Assembly (NCBI GenBank): GCA_045586505.1
Contig: JAZNAL010000013.1
Location: 50,208-114,207, forward strand
Reading direction: 5' to 3'
Origin: Flemingiibacterium sp045586505
Lineage (GTDB): Bacteria; Bacillota; Clostridia; Oscillospirales; CAG-272
DNA: 64,000 bases
Part shown: positions 26,840 through 35,946 of the stretch, piece after piece
Numbering within the stretch: position 1 is the stretch's first letter
Layout: each line of letters opens with the position of its first letter
Position numbers and translations under genes: made by a program
Notes under the pieces: generated by a model
The model's input: the letters and a program-made list of their open reading frames with translations, nothing else
The model's database searches: none
What the model was told of the DNA's origin: nothing

Positions 26840-28582
26840 ATGACGATTTTTGATGTACTCACCCTTATTGGAGGACTGTGCCTGTTCCTCTTCGGCATGA
26901 ATATTATGGGAGAGGGACTTGAACGACGTGCGGGTAACGGTCTTAAGGCGTTGCTCGGAAAGCTGACTGGCAGTAAACTGAAAGGCTTTCTCACAGGACT
27001 CGGCGTTACGGCTGTAATTCAAAGCTCATCTGCTACCACCGTAATGGTAGTGGGTTTTGTAAATTCAAAAATAATGACCCTGAAGCAGTCTATCGGAGTT
27101 ATTATGGGAGCAAATATCGGAACTACTGTTACTGCATGGGTGCTTAGCCTCGGAGGAATTTCAAGCGATAATATTTTTATAAAGCTTCTTAAACCTACAT
27201 CCTTCACCCCTGTTCTTGCCCTTATTGGCACAGCGCTCCTTATGTTTGCAAAATCCGGCAAGAAAAAGGATGTTGGAACAATACTCCTTGGATTTGCAAC
27301 CCTTATGTTCGGCATGGATACCATGTCGACCGCGGTGTCGGGGCTTGCGGATGTACCTGCATTCCAAAATCTGTTCCTTCTCTTTAAGAATCCCATACTA
27401 GGTGTTGTTGTGGGCGCAGTGCTTACCGGCATAATTCAGTCAAGCTCCGCTTCTGTGGGCATTCTACAGGCGCTTTCCGCAACAGGTGCGGTATCCTATG
27501 GTGCGGCGGTTCCGATTATAATGGGACAGAACATCGGCACTTGCATTACCGCGCTGCTGTCTTGTGTTGGCACAAACAAGAATGCCAAGCGTGCGGCGGC
27601 GATACACTTATCATTTAATGTCATCGGTACAGTTGTATGGCTTTCTGTATTCAGCGTAATATCCGCACTTTTCCATCCTGCCATACTTGATATGTCTGCC
27701 GATTATTTCGGCATTGCCGTGGCGCATTCTGCATTTAACACTCTGTGTACAATTCTTCTTCTGCCGCTGTCATTTGTGCTTGAATGGATTGCTTATAAAA
27801 TCGTTCCGGAAGATGGAGAGGGTGAAACTCCTGTTGTGCTTGACGAAAGATTGCTTGCGGCTCCCTCGGTTGCACTTGCAGAGAGCGGCAGTCTTGTCTG
27901 CAAAATGGCGCACTTAGCTGTTGACGGATTTAAGTCAAGTCTTGCTCTCATTAGTGAGTACAGTGCGGAGACGGCGGAAAATATCAGGTGTCTTGAAAAC
28001 GAGACGGACCGCTATGAGGATATACTCGGAACGTATCTTACAAAGATATCAAGTCATCAGATAGGTGATGAGGACAGCACGGAGATATCAAAACTTCTTA
28101 AGGTTATAGGTGATTTTGAGCGTATTTCCGACCACAGTGTAAACATACTTGAATCTGTGGAGGAGCTGAGGGAAAAGGGAATCGAGTTTTCCGATGGCGC
28201 AAAGGCAGAGCTTGGTACTCTATCGGCGGCGCTTTCCGAAATACTTGACTTGACCCTTGATTCGTTTGAAAATAATAATGTTGACCTTGCGTATTGTGTC
28301 GAGCCGCTTGAGCAGGTTATTGACCGCCTTAAGGAAAAACTACGTGACAGTCACATAATAAGACTTCGAAGCGGCGACTGTACGGTTGAAGCAGGATTTA
28401 TCTGGGTGGACCTTCTTACCAATCTCGGGAGAGCGTCGGACCATTGCTCAAATGTGGCAGGATGCATAATAGATGCAAAAAACAGCAACATGAATCTTCA
28501 CGAGTCCCTTCGCGAGATAAAGGCAGGCAGTCCTGAATTCAGGGCGAGATACGAGGCATATGCGGCAAAGTATTCTCTGTAA
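26840..28582 (+). CDS. Na/Pi cotransporter family protein with PhoU-like tail
   Basis: A 580-residue membrane protein of the NptA/YjbB family. Two internally repeated transport units carry the QSSSA signature (TAVIQSSSATTVMVVGF, about 54-70, and GIIQSSSASVGILQAL, about 197-212), each within a helical hairpin; about eight transmembrane segments span residues 1-320. Residues 350-560 are soluble and helical with PhoU-type acidic patterns (ENETDRYEDILG, FERISDHSVNI, LGRASDHCSNVAG). It is expected to move phosphate with sodium, or export it as reported for E. coli YjbB. Ribosome binding site aaagga. Confidence 0.9.
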   Translation: MTIFDVLTLIGGLCLFLFGMNIMGEGLERRAGNGLKALLGKLTGSKLKGFLTGLGVTAVIQSSSATTVMVVGFVNSKIMTLKQSIGVIMGANIGTTVTAWVLSLGGISSDNIFIKLLKPTSFTPVLALIGTALLMFAKSGKKKDVGTILLGFATLMFGMDTMSTAVSGLADVPAFQNLFLLFKNPILGVVVGAVLTGIIQSSSASVGILQALSATGAVSYGAAVPIIMGQNIGTCITALLSCVGTNKNAKRAAAIHLSFNVIGTVVWLSVFSVISALFHPAILDMSADYFGIAVAHSAFNTLCTILLLPLSFVLEWIAYKIVPEDGEGETPVVLDERLLAAPSVALAESGSLVCKMAHLAVDGFKSSLALISEYSAETAENIRCLENETDRYEDILGTYLTKISSHQIGDEDSTEISKLLKVIGDFERISDHSVNILESVEELREKGIEFSDGAKAELGTLSAALSEILDLTLDSFENNNVDLAYCVEPLEQVIDRLKEKLRDSHIIRLRSGDCTVEAGFIWVDLLTNLGRASDHCSNVAGCIIDAKNSNMNLHESLREIKAGSPEFRARYEAYAAKYSL

Positions 28583-28618
28583 AATCGGGAAAAGAGCGCA
28601 GATAATGCGAAAAAACAC

Positions 28619-28647
28619 TTGACAAACTTAAAACTCAGGTGTATAAT
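28619..28647 (+). promoter_or_regulatory. thrS promoter
   Basis: TTGACA (28619-28624), 17 nt, TATAAT (28642-28647): a consensus sigma-A promoter just upstream of the T-box leader. Confidence 0.9.
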
Positions 28648-28659
28648 GTATTGTATAAA

Positions 28660-28936
28660 GGCCGAATGGATTCATCCGGGAGAATGCGTTTTCAGAGAGA
28701 GTCTTGTAGCTGTGAGAGACTTAACGCGGCATCGGATACGAGACCGCCATTCAGCAGATGTTTTTTGCTATAGGCTCCGCGCAGGAAATGGCGCGGCGGG
28801 TGACGCCGTTACACGGACACGCGGTATATACCGATACGGTGCTTGCCGCAGGACAGAGTTAAAAAATCGGGTGGAACCGTGGGAATTATCTCACCCCGAA
28901 GGTATAATTTTATTATTATGCCCTCGGGGTGTTTTT
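28660..28936 (+). promoter_or_regulatory. T-box riboswitch, threonine specifier (ACC), for thrS
   Basis: Stem I is closed by gaatgg (about 28667) with ccattc (about 28747). The likely specifier codon is ACC at 28743-28745, followed by a purine immediately 5' of the closing strand, which matches tRNA-Thr. The T-box bulge sequence gggtggaaccg lies at 28869-28879. A terminator follows (caccccga 28892-28899 with tcggggtg 28924-28931, then ttttt). Uncharged tRNA-Thr would favour the antiterminator and switch thrS on. Confidence 0.92.
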
Positions 28937-28971
28937 GTATCCTCGGGGCACGAAAGGAATGGTATTATACT

Positions 28972-30909
28972 ATGTTCAAAATCAAGTTTGACGGCATCGA
29001 ACAGCCCATCGAGTTCGATGCTCCCATCACTGTTTACGAGGCAGCAAAGGCTCATAATCTTACTGACCGCTCCTCGCTCGCCGCAAGTGTTAACGGCAAT
29101 GTTGTTGCGCTTTCCCACACACTTTCCGAGGATGCTGAGGTAAAGATCCTTACCTTCAACGATGCTGACGGCAAGCACGTTTTCTGGCACACAGCATCCC
29201 ATATCCTCGCGCAGGCGGTCAAGCGCCTCTATCCCGCGGCTAAGCTGACCATCGGCCCCGCGATCGAGACCGGATTCTACTACGATATTGACAGCGAGGT
29301 TGCATTTACTCCCGATATTCTCGCAAATATCGAGGCTGAGATGCAGAAGATCGTTAAGGAAAACCTCCTCATCGAGCGCTTCACTCTCCCGCGCGACGAG
29401 GCAATCAAGCTTATGACTGAGAAGGAAGAGCCTTACAAGGTACAGCTCATTGAGGAGCTTCCCGAGGGCGAGGAAATTTCTTTCTACAAGCAGGGTGAGT
29501 TCACTGACCTCTGCGCAGGACCTCACATCTTCTCCACCGGCGCTGTTAAGGCATTAAAGCTTATCCAGTGCACAGGCGCATATTGGAAGGGCGATCAGAA
29601 CAATAAGCAGCTTCAGCGTATCTACGGTGTGGCGTTCCCCGCGAAGGATATGCTGAAGGAGCATCTTGCGCAGGTGGAGGAAGCCAAGAAGCGCGACCAC
29701 AACAAGCTTGGACGTGAGCTTGAGTTGTTTACGACGGTTGATTCTATCGGTCAGGGACTTCCTATCATGCTTCCCAAGGGCGCACGCCTTATCCAGCTTC
29801 TCCAGAGATGGATCGAGGATGAGGAGCAGAAGCGCGGCTATCTGCTTACCAAAACTCCTTTAATGGCAAAATCCGATCTTTACAAGATTTCCGGTCACTG
29901 GGATCACTATAAGGACGGTATGTTCGTTCTCGGCGATGAGGAAAAGGACAAGGAGGTCTTTGCACTCCGTCCCATGACATGCCCCTTCCAGTATCAGGTA
30001 TTCCTTAACCGTCAGCGCTCCTACCGTGACCTTCCCATGCGTCTCGGTGAGACCTCCACTCTGTTCAGAAATGAGGACAGCGGTGAGATGCACGGTCTTA
30101 TCAGAGTCCGTCAGTTCACCATCTCCGAGGGACATCTCATTCTCCGTCCCGAGCAGCTTGAGGAAGAGTTCAAGGGCTGCGTTGAGCTTGCGAAGTATAC
30201 TCTTGACACACTCGGTCTTGGCGAGGACGTTTCCTACCGCTTCTCACAGTGGGATCCGGACAACCGCGACAAGTACGAGGGTACAGACGAGCAGTGGGCT
30301 GAGGCGCAGGACGCTATGAAGAAGATCCTTGATAATCTCGGTATCAATTACGCTATTGGTATCGGTGAGGCGGCATTCTACGGTCCTAAGCTCGATATCC
30401 AGATCAAGAACGTTCACGGCAAGGAAGACACCCTTATTACCATCCAGATCGACCAGCTTCTTGCTGAAAAGTTCGGTATGGAGTATATCGATGTCGACGG
30501 TCAGAAGCGCCGTCCCTATATCATCCACAGAACCTCCGTGGGCTGCTATGAGCGTACACTTGCGCTTCTTATAGAGAAGTACGCAGGCGCGTTCCCCACA
30601 TGGCTTGCTCCCACCCAGATCGCAGTGCTTCCTATCGGCTTCGATCAGCACGAGTATGCGGAAGCGCTAAACGCAAAGCTTGAAGCGGCAGGCATACGCA
30701 CCTTCCTCGACGAGCGCAACGAAAAGATCGGCTACAAGATCAGAAGCGCACAGCTTGAAAAGATTCCCTATATGCTTGTCATCGGCGACAACGAAAAGAA
30801 CGCAGGTACCGTTGCGGTACGCTCCCGCAAGGAGGGCGACCTTGGCGTCATGAGCCAGGATGAGTTCCTTGCTAAGGTACTCTGCGAGATCGCAACCAAG
30901 GCAAGATAA
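28972..30909 (+). CDS. thrS: Threonyl-tRNA synthetase
   Basis: A 645-residue class II synthetase. The N-terminal TGS domain (about 1-65) is followed by the SAD/editing domain (HTASHILAQAVKRLYP, later CAGPHIFSTG) and the catalytic core: motif 2 in LGETSTLFRNEDSGEMHGLIRVRQF and motif 3 in HRTSVGCYERTLALLIE. The anticodon-binding domain starts near 545 (PTQIAVLPIGFDQHEYAEAL). The start at 28972 follows the T-box terminator; longer in-frame sequence from 28843 is leader RNA. Confidence 0.97.
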   Translation: MFKIKFDGIEQPIEFDAPITVYEAAKAHNLTDRSSLAASVNGNVVALSHTLSEDAEVKILTFNDADGKHVFWHTASHILAQAVKRLYPAAKLTIGPAIETGFYYDIDSEVAFTPDILANIEAEMQKIVKENLLIERFTLPRDEAIKLMTEKEEPYKVQLIEELPEGEEISFYKQGEFTDLCAGPHIFSTGAVKALKLIQCTGAYWKGDQNNKQLQRIYGVAFPAKDMLKEHLAQVEEAKKRDHNKLGRELELFTTVDSIGQGLPIMLPKGARLIQLLQRWIEDEEQKRGYLLTKTPLMAKSDLYKISGHWDHYKDGMFVLGDEEKDKEVFALRPMTCPFQYQVFLNRQRSYRDLPMRLGETSTLFRNEDSGEMHGLIRVRQFTISEGHLILRPEQLEEEFKGCVELAKYTLDTLGLGEDVSYRFSQWDPDNRDKYEGTDEQWAEAQDAMKKILDNLGINYAIGIGEAAFYGPKLDIQIKNVHGKEDTLITIQIDQLLAEKFGMEYIDVDGQKRRPYIIHRTSVGCYERTLALLIEKYAGAFPTWLAPTQIAVLPIGFDQHEYAEALNAKLEAAGIRTFLDERNEKIGYKIRSAQLEKIPYMLVIGDNEKNAGTVAVRSRKEGDLGVMSQDEFLAKVLCEIATKAR

Positions 30910-31030
30910 GACGATAGGTTTTACAGAAATAATCACGCTTCAAAAAGAAAAAACGAAACGGACACGATCAAGTAAATAACGGCGAAAGCAGTATTGAGCT
31001 TGAAAAGTCCGCCAATCGCAATTTAATTAC

Positions 31031-31060
31031 GGGCAGCCGCGTGGGCGGTTGCCCATTTTT
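31031..31060 (+). terminator. thrS terminator
   Basis: Ten-bp GC-rich stem (gggcagccgc / gcggttgccc) followed by attttta, 120 bp past thrS. It marks the last host-like sequence before the AT-rich island. The interval 30910-31030 holds no gene I can see. Confidence 0.75.
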
Positions 31061-31073
31061 ATGCCTTGGGGAT

Positions 31074-31202
31074 CTAGCTTCCGGTGAACGGCTCTAAATA
31101 TTCTTTGAAGCTTAACTGATCTGATGCCATATCTTCCTGCAACTGGTTGCGCACATATACAGCAATTCGCTTATTGTTTTTTCTGCTTGAATCAAAAGAT
31201 TT
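31074..31202 (-). pseudogene. Possible 42-codon remnant of a gene 3' end
   Basis: On the minus strand an open frame ends in a stop at 31074-31076 and reads KSFDSSRKNNKRIAVYVRNQ followed by LQEDMASDQLSFKEYLEPFT. It looks like coding sequence by residue mix but has no start codon and is closed upstream by TAA. I do not recognise it. It may be a gene tail cut by insertion of the serine-recombinase element, or chance. Confidence 0.3.
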
Positions 31203-31243
31203 TTAATCCCACCACCCCAAGCGGTGGTTATTTTGCGCTATAG

Positions 31244-32770
31244 CTACAAAACAAAAACACCATCCACAAGGGATGGTGTTTCGTTTTGGTGAGCCACGGT
31301 ACTTTGCAGTCGAACGCCCTGCTGTAATCCGGCGTCAATCTCCATAAGTGTAATTGTTCGGTTGTCGCCAGAATAGTTAAACGTTAATACGACCTTATCG
31401 TCATACACAAATACGGAGTTTATGAAAGTCTTTATCAAACGTTTCTGGCATTCCAAATCAGTGTAATCCATATTGGAAAACTGATGCAGAAAATAAACGA
31501 TGTGTTCTTTCTTCAGTCCTAAGTTTTCCTTCAACTTTGCAGAAGCAAGTGCCGCCTTAATTTCTGCTTTCTGTTCATCAAGCTCGTCCATTCTATGTTT
31601 TGTCGCATCGTTAAAAATGCCTTGCTCAATGGCTCTTACTAAGTTTGAGATAGATTTTTCTACTTCAGCCAAACTCTTTTGCAGAGAATCCGTATACGAG
31701 GTATCGGTGTTTTGTGCTATGTAATACTGATATGTGTTTTCCGCAATAAACTCTAAGAGTTCTTCGTCCTGAACAAGCTTGATTGCATATTCAAGCACGA
31801 GATTTTCTATCCACACCTGTCGCACAGGCTTTTTATTACACAGCTTCTTTCGTTGATTATGACAGTAATAGTAGTGATGTCGGTTTCCTGTTCTGCTTGT
31901 GCCGCACACGCCTACCATCATAGCACCGCATTTGCCGCAGAAAAGCTTTTCTGTCAGCAGATACTCAACCTTTGAATTCTTGTGTGCCGCTGCTTTCTGA
32001 TTGTATTTGAGCATTTCCTGCACTTTATAGAAAGTATCTTCGCTTACTATTGGCGGAACTGCATTCTCAATGCGTACCTCGTCGTTGTATGTATAAATAC
32101 CGATATACTTTTCATTTTTGAGTATGGTTCTCAAACTATTATAGGTAAACGGTGTGCCTTTTGATGTTCTGTGCCCTTTTTCATTTAAAACCTTTATGAT
32201 TTGTGAAACAGTATGACCTTTTGCATACATATCATAAATCAGCCGTACTGTCGGGGCGGTCTTTTCGTCTATAACATATTTTTTATCGTTGTCTACTGCA
32301 TATCCAAGTGGAATGTTGCCGCCGGTACATTGTGCCTTTGTTGCACTTGCTTTCATACCTCTGCGGACATTTTGTGACAACTGCTCGGAGTAATATGCCG
32401 CCATACCTTCAATAACAGATTCAAGGATAATTCCCTCGGGTGTATCGGGTATCATTTCGGCAACATAGTAAATCTTAATCCCGTTTTTCTTAAGATGATA
32501 TTTGTTAAGGGCAATCTCTTCCTTGTTTCTTCCTATGCGGTCTGTTTTCCATACGATAAGCGCATCAAACTTATTTTTTGTCGCATCTGCAAGCATTAGC
32601 TGAAACTGTTCGCGGTTATCGTTTCGTCCTGTCTGTGCTCTGTCAGCATATACATGTATGATTGTCAGTCCGTGTTCAGAAGCAAAGCGTTCTGCTTCGG
32701 CGACTTGACCTTCTATTGACTGCTCACCTTGTCTATGGCTCGAAAAACGGGCATAAACAACAGCGTTCAT
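31244..32770 (-). CDS. Large serine recombinase (site-specific integrase)
   Basis: A 508-residue large serine recombinase. The resolvase domain covers about 1-150: VVYARFSSHRQGEQSIEGQ with the catalytic Ser, YADRAQTGRNDNREQF, and VWKTDRIGRNKEEIA. A recombinase domain follows, then a zinc ribbon (FCGKCGAMMVG...YYCHNQRKKLCN) and a coiled coil (about 375-425). These enzymes integrate and excise phages and conjugative or mobilisable elements. It is the outermost gene of the island's left side, as expected for an integrase beside its attachment site. The last codons overlap a hairpin (31252-31282) that can serve as terminator. Confidence 0.93.
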   Translation of the reverse strand: MNAVVYARFSSHRQGEQSIEGQVAEAERFASEHGLTIIHVYADRAQTGRNDNREQFQLMLADATKNKFDALIVWKTDRIGRNKEEIALNKYHLKKNGIKIYYVAEMIPDTPEGIILESVIEGMAAYYSEQLSQNVRRGMKASATKAQCTGGNIPLGYAVDNDKKYVIDEKTAPTVRLIYDMYAKGHTVSQIIKVLNEKGHRTSKGTPFTYNSLRTILKNEKYIGIYTYNDEVRIENAVPPIVSEDTFYKVQEMLKYNQKAAAHKNSKVEYLLTEKLFCGKCGAMMVGVCGTSRTGNRHHYYYCHNQRKKLCNKKPVRQVWIENLVLEYAIKLVQDEELLEFIAENTYQYYIAQNTDTSYTDSLQKSLAEVEKSISNLVRAIEQGIFNDATKHRMDELDEQKAEIKAALASAKLKENLGLKKEHIVYFLHQFSNMDYTDLECQKRLIKTFINSVFVYDDKVVLTFNYSGDNRTITLMEIDAGLQQGVRLQSTVAHQNETPSLVDGVFVL

Positions 32771-32790
32771 CTATTCACCCCCTATGGTTA

Positions 32791-33498
32791 TTACATAGTA
32801 CCGCCATTATATATATAACATTCTTTTATAAAACTAAACACCCTGGAATTATTGCACATTTCTGATGATGTAAGTATAGTGTAAAGTATTCTTCTCATTA
32901 GTTGGATTTCTTCATTTCCAAAACAATTATAATCATGATCGTAAGCACCATTACCAAGCTGCAAATGCACCCTGTTTCGTAACTCGCGAAGTATTTTTAG
33001 TGCTGGAAATGCATTATGATCAATAGATAATAAGTGCCTTTTTTCAATTTTTTTAATCATTGAATCCAAATCCATACGCATATTGTGTTCTGGAACTTGT
33101 TTAAATAAGTGTGTTTCGATTTTTGTATTAATATTATTTACGATTTTTGGATTAGAAGCAATGGTAGAAACTTCTTCCCATATAGTTGTGTTCCAATTGC
33201 CTGTACGATGTAGCAAGTTAACAAATAAAGCTTCGATTATAGACATTGATGTAATTATATAAGATTTGTATAGCATCGTAATTATTACAGTCGATAGATT
33301 TAATTCACGCAGTTGCTTTTCGATATATTCTATATATTGCATACTGTAAGCAAAATTACTTTTTAACCGTTTTGCATCATCGTCATTACCTGAAACCTTA
33401 ATAGCATTTTTATAATAATCAACCGGTTCAGGATACCATCTTTCTGCTGTTTTATTTTTTTCGTTTTGAATAAGCGTAATAAAGGGTAATTCTGGCAT
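32791..33498 (-). CDS. Hypothetical protein with a HEPN-like R..N..H motif
   Basis: A 235-residue, largely helical protein that I cannot name. Near residues 168-180 it has ILRELRNRVHLQ, matching the Rx4-6H motif of HEPN-domain RNases, set in a helical background as in that superfamily. A hydrophobic helix (TVIITMLYKSYIITSMSIIEALFVNLL, read in two parts) precedes it. It sits between the two-HTH regulator and the recombinase on the same strand, so it is element cargo. If HEPN is right, it could be an RNase effector or a toxin; no antitoxin-like nucleotidyltransferase is adjacent. GC is low. Confidence 0.55.
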   Translation of the reverse strand: MPELPFITLIQNEKNKTAERWYPEPVDYYKNAIKVSGNDDDAKRLKSNFAYSMQYIEYIEKQLRELNLSTVIITMLYKSYIITSMSIIEALFVNLLHRTGNWNTTIWEEVSTIASNPKIVNNINTKIETHLFKQVPEHNMRMDLDSMIKKIEKRHLLSIDHNAFPALKILRELRNRVHLQLGNGAYDHDYNCFGNEEIQLMRRILYTILTSSEMCNNSRVFSFIKECYIYNGGTM

Positions 33499-33561
33499 CG
33501 TTATATTTCACCTCATATTTTGCATTGTAATCATCTTAAAAACTGCAACTAAATTTTGTTA

Positions 33562-34185
33562 TTACTCCGTAAGTGTTTCCAAATTCAGAGCAAGTCTTGC
33601 AGTGTTTCTGTCTTTTAGACTTGCCTTGTCATACGCTCTTGCAATCTCATATGCACCGGCGGATATTTCGCTTGGTACATACACTTTCCCGCCTGTCCAC
33701 ACCTCAAGAGGAACATTGAGTGCTTCGGATAACTTCAGCGCAATAGGCAGAGGCGCATCTTTCATGCGGCGTACAATAATGGAGCGTACCTGTCTGTCGG
33801 TAAGTCCTGTAATTCTTACAATATCGGGAATATTTAATCCTATTTCTTCTGTCACATCAATAAATATTTTATAAAAAGGCTTACCTTGCAGCTTCCCGCA
33901 CAACTCGTCATAGACCGCTTCTGCTTCATTATCGCCTAAAAGATAGTCCACAGATACCTTTAATTTTTCCGCATACTTGCGTACCTGATCTATTTTGGGA
34001 GAGCGCTGTTCAAGTTCATAGCGGCTTAGTATTTGTTTCGATGAACCAAGCAGTTTGGCAAACTCATCCTGCGTAAGGCCCATTTCCTTGCGTATCTCCC
34101 TCAATCTCTCACCAAAAGAAGTAAAATGTATATCGACTTCGGGCAGGCTTTCTATTAAAGCCTGTTCTTTTTTATTGTCTTTCAT
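33562..34185 (-). CDS. XRE-family regulator with two helix-turn-helix regions
   Basis: A 207-residue DNA-binding protein. Residues about 20-75 form a classic Cro/CI HTH (LREIRKEMGLTQDEFAKLLG, SSKQILSRYELEQRSPKI). A second HTH-like unit lies near 118-160 (IPDIVRITGLTDRQVRSIIV, PIALKLSEALNVPLEVW). It is probably the element repressor: its promoter faces the divergent promoter at 34287-34315, and short inverted repeats flank that promoter. Ribosome binding site aaaaagg. Confidence 0.85.
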   Translation of the reverse strand: MKDNKKEQALIESLPEVDIHFTSFGERLREIRKEMGLTQDEFAKLLGSSKQILSRYELEQRSPKIDQVRKYAEKLKVSVDYLLGDNEAEAVYDELCGKLQGKPFYKIFIDVTEEIGLNIPDIVRITGLTDRQVRSIIVRRMKDAPLPIALKLSEALNVPLEVWTGGKVYVPSEISAGAYEIARAYDKASLKDRNTARLALNLETLTE

Positions 34186-34219
34186 ATAAGATAGCTCCTT
34201 TTTTGTAATCTACACACAT

Positions 34220-34248
34220 ATTATAGCACATAAAATCAACATTGTCAA
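34220..34248 (-). promoter_or_regulatory. Promoter of the XRE regulator unit
   Basis: Minus strand TTGACA (34243-34248), 17 nt, TATAAT (34220-34225). Confidence 0.8.
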
Positions 34249-34283
34249 TATATTTTATTTATATATACAAAATTATCTCCAAA

Positions 34284-34332
34284 CGGTTGACAAACGGGGC
34301 GTTTTGATGTAAAATATAATCAAAGTCAACCG
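34284..34332 (+). promoter_or_regulatory. Divergent promoter with flanking operator-like inverted repeat
   Basis: TTGACA (34287-34292), 17 nt, TAAAAT (34310-34315). An 8-bp inverted repeat cggttgac (34284-34291) and gtcaaccg (34325-34332) brackets it and overlaps the -35, a good candidate binding site for the adjacent XRE regulator. Confidence 0.65.
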
Positions 34333-34353
34333 AATGGTGACAAATAGAGCAAA

Positions 34354-34569
34354 ATGGAGGTGATTAAACCTATCCTCTCAGTTCGGATTATTCCGAAAAC
34401 CATTCCGAGTATGGAAAAGAAATTACTGTGTGCCACAGTTCTTGATGCAGTCATACGTTTTTACGAGAATCCCGAAAACGAATCAGCATTTGAGAAGTGG
34501 TACGCAGAGAAAGGAGAAAACATATATGGACAAGAGAACAGCGGACATGCTTCGAGAAAAATACCCTAA
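34354..34569 (+). CDS. Small hypothetical protein of the mobile element
   Basis: A 71-codon frame whose middle (CATVLDAVIRFYENPENESA, FEKWYAEKGE) looks like a conserved helical mini-protein common next to excisionase genes in Firmicute elements, from memory and without a name. The ATG itself overlaps a strong ggaggtgat sequence, so the true start may be a non-ATG codon a few residues in. It overlaps the next gene by 44 nt. Confidence 0.55.
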   Translation: MEVIKPILSVRIIPKTIPSMEKKLLCATVLDAVIRFYENPENESAFEKWYAEKGENIYGQENSGHASRKIP

Positions 34570-34756
34570 TCATATCCCTCTTAAGGTAGCATCGCAATTC
34601 CTCGGCGTATCACCCCGACAGTTATCGATGCTTATTGCGGATAACCGCGAACCCTTTGCATCAATCGGTGCCAATATTGGAACCAGACAGAAGTACGCCA
34701 GAATCTACACCGAAAGAATGATTGCCTATCTGAACGGTGAACTTCCGAATATTTAA
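34526..34756 (+). CDS. Excisionase-like small DNA-binding protein
   Basis: A 76-residue protein with MerR/excisionase-type helix-turn-helix character (IPLKVASQFLGVSPRQLSML, then KYARIYTERMIAYLNGELP). Small proteins of this type act as recombination directionality factors or regulators. The ATG at 34526 has ribosome binding site aaggag. It lies on the strand opposite the serine recombinase, across the XRE control region. Confidence 0.65.
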   Translation: MDKRTADMLREKYPNHIPLKVASQFLGVSPRQLSMLIADNREPFASIGANIGTRQKYARIYTERMIAYLNGELPNI

Positions 34757-34819
34757 GTGAGAAAGGCTCTTACTTGTATTGGAGGGTGGTTAGCTTCCTT
34801 GAAGGCAAAAAATAATTGT

Positions 34820-34866
34820 CAGGTGATATGACTGCACTTTTTGCTTTTCATATCACCTGATTTTTT
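34820..34866 (+). terminator. Terminator after the excisionase-like gene
   Basis: Twelve-bp stem caggtgatatga / tcatatcacctg followed by atttttt. Confidence 0.8.
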
Positions 34867-34881
34867 CATATGGAGGTTATT

Positions 34882-35946
34882 ATGAAACTTCACGACAACC
34901 AGTTATATCTTATACGGCACCTTATTCGTTTTCATTATCTTGATTATGAAAGCTGTCTTGACATACTTGATACCCAAAACACTCATGACAGAATTGCACT
35001 TTCCTATGTGTTCCGTCCGCTTACTAAAAATAGGTACATATCAAAGAATAAAGATGGCATTGTATCCGTACTGAAAAGAGGCAAGGCTTTATTTCCAAAT
35101 GAAAAGCCGCTCGTATCCTCGGGTGGTGAAAAACAGCGTATTATTCAAGTGTCAAGGATGGTATCACTTTTGGAGCGAAACGGGATTACCATCACAGACA
35201 CCATCCCGAACAGTCAAAATCCTCATTTCATTCCATCTGCTTGTTGGCGAGACATTGCTCCCGGAATACTTTCTACTACACGTTTTGTCGGAATGCTGTT
35301 GGCATACGGCAAGAAGTATGCTGTTTACGATATTGGTGACGGCAGTGTTGAATGGCAAGTTCGCGCGGAAAGTTCACTCTTTTACACAAAATACGGTTTG
35401 TATGAAACAAAGGCAGACGGAATGATACTTGTTTGTGATGATGACAAAAGAGAGGCTATCGCAACAAACATAATCCGTCAGACTATGTGGCATAGAAAAA
35501 GCCTGATGAATGAGAACTATACCGAGCGTGAAAGGCCGGTCCGTTTTTCAAGATCTCCGATAAAACTGCGAACACAATACGAGCACGTTTATCTTACAAC
35601 GCCGTCAACACTGAAAACATCATTATACCGCATATATACTGAAGATTCGGTGATTCAAGGTGTTATGGAAAATGGAGCAAAAACAAACGATCCGAAATCA
35701 GGAGATTTTGAAATTTGGCCAAGCCGCTACTATGTAAATCCAGCATTTGACCTATTGAAACTGGTATATTTTTTCTCGGCTGTAAAACTGCATGTTGAAA
35801 TGGATAAGGAAAGTTATGCTGTTTCAGAACTCACATATGCAATAGTGATGTACAAAAAGGATTTGTCCATCATTAAAATGTACCCGGATGTACTGCATTC
35901 AGAAAGGGTGGTGCTTTATGAACTTGAATCTGATGAAGACTCTTAA
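34882..35946 (+). CDS. Hypothetical element protein with N-terminal winged-helix-like domain
   Basis: A 354-residue protein. The start (MKLHDNQLYLIRHLIRFHYL, then DILDTQNTHDRIALSYVFRP and RYISKNKDGIVSVLKRGKAL) has the pattern of a winged helix. This order, a wHTH followed by a mixed alpha/beta domain, resembles replication-relaxation proteins of mobile elements; that identity is tentative. Start 34882 follows ggagg. It overlaps the next gene by 29 nt, so the pair is co-translated. Confidence 0.55.
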   Translation: MKLHDNQLYLIRHLIRFHYLDYESCLDILDTQNTHDRIALSYVFRPLTKNRYISKNKDGIVSVLKRGKALFPNEKPLVSSGGEKQRIIQVSRMVSLLERNGITITDTIPNSQNPHFIPSACWRDIAPGILSTTRFVGMLLAYGKKYAVYDIGDGSVEWQVRAESSLFYTKYGLYETKADGMILVCDDDKREAIATNIIRQTMWHRKSLMNENYTERERPVRFSRSPIKLRTQYEHVYLTTPSTLKTSLYRIYTEDSVIQGVMENGAKTNDPKSGDFEIWPSRYYVNPAFDLLKLVYFFSAVKLHVEMDKESYAVSELTYAIVMYKKDLSIIKMYPDVLHSERVVLYELESDEDS

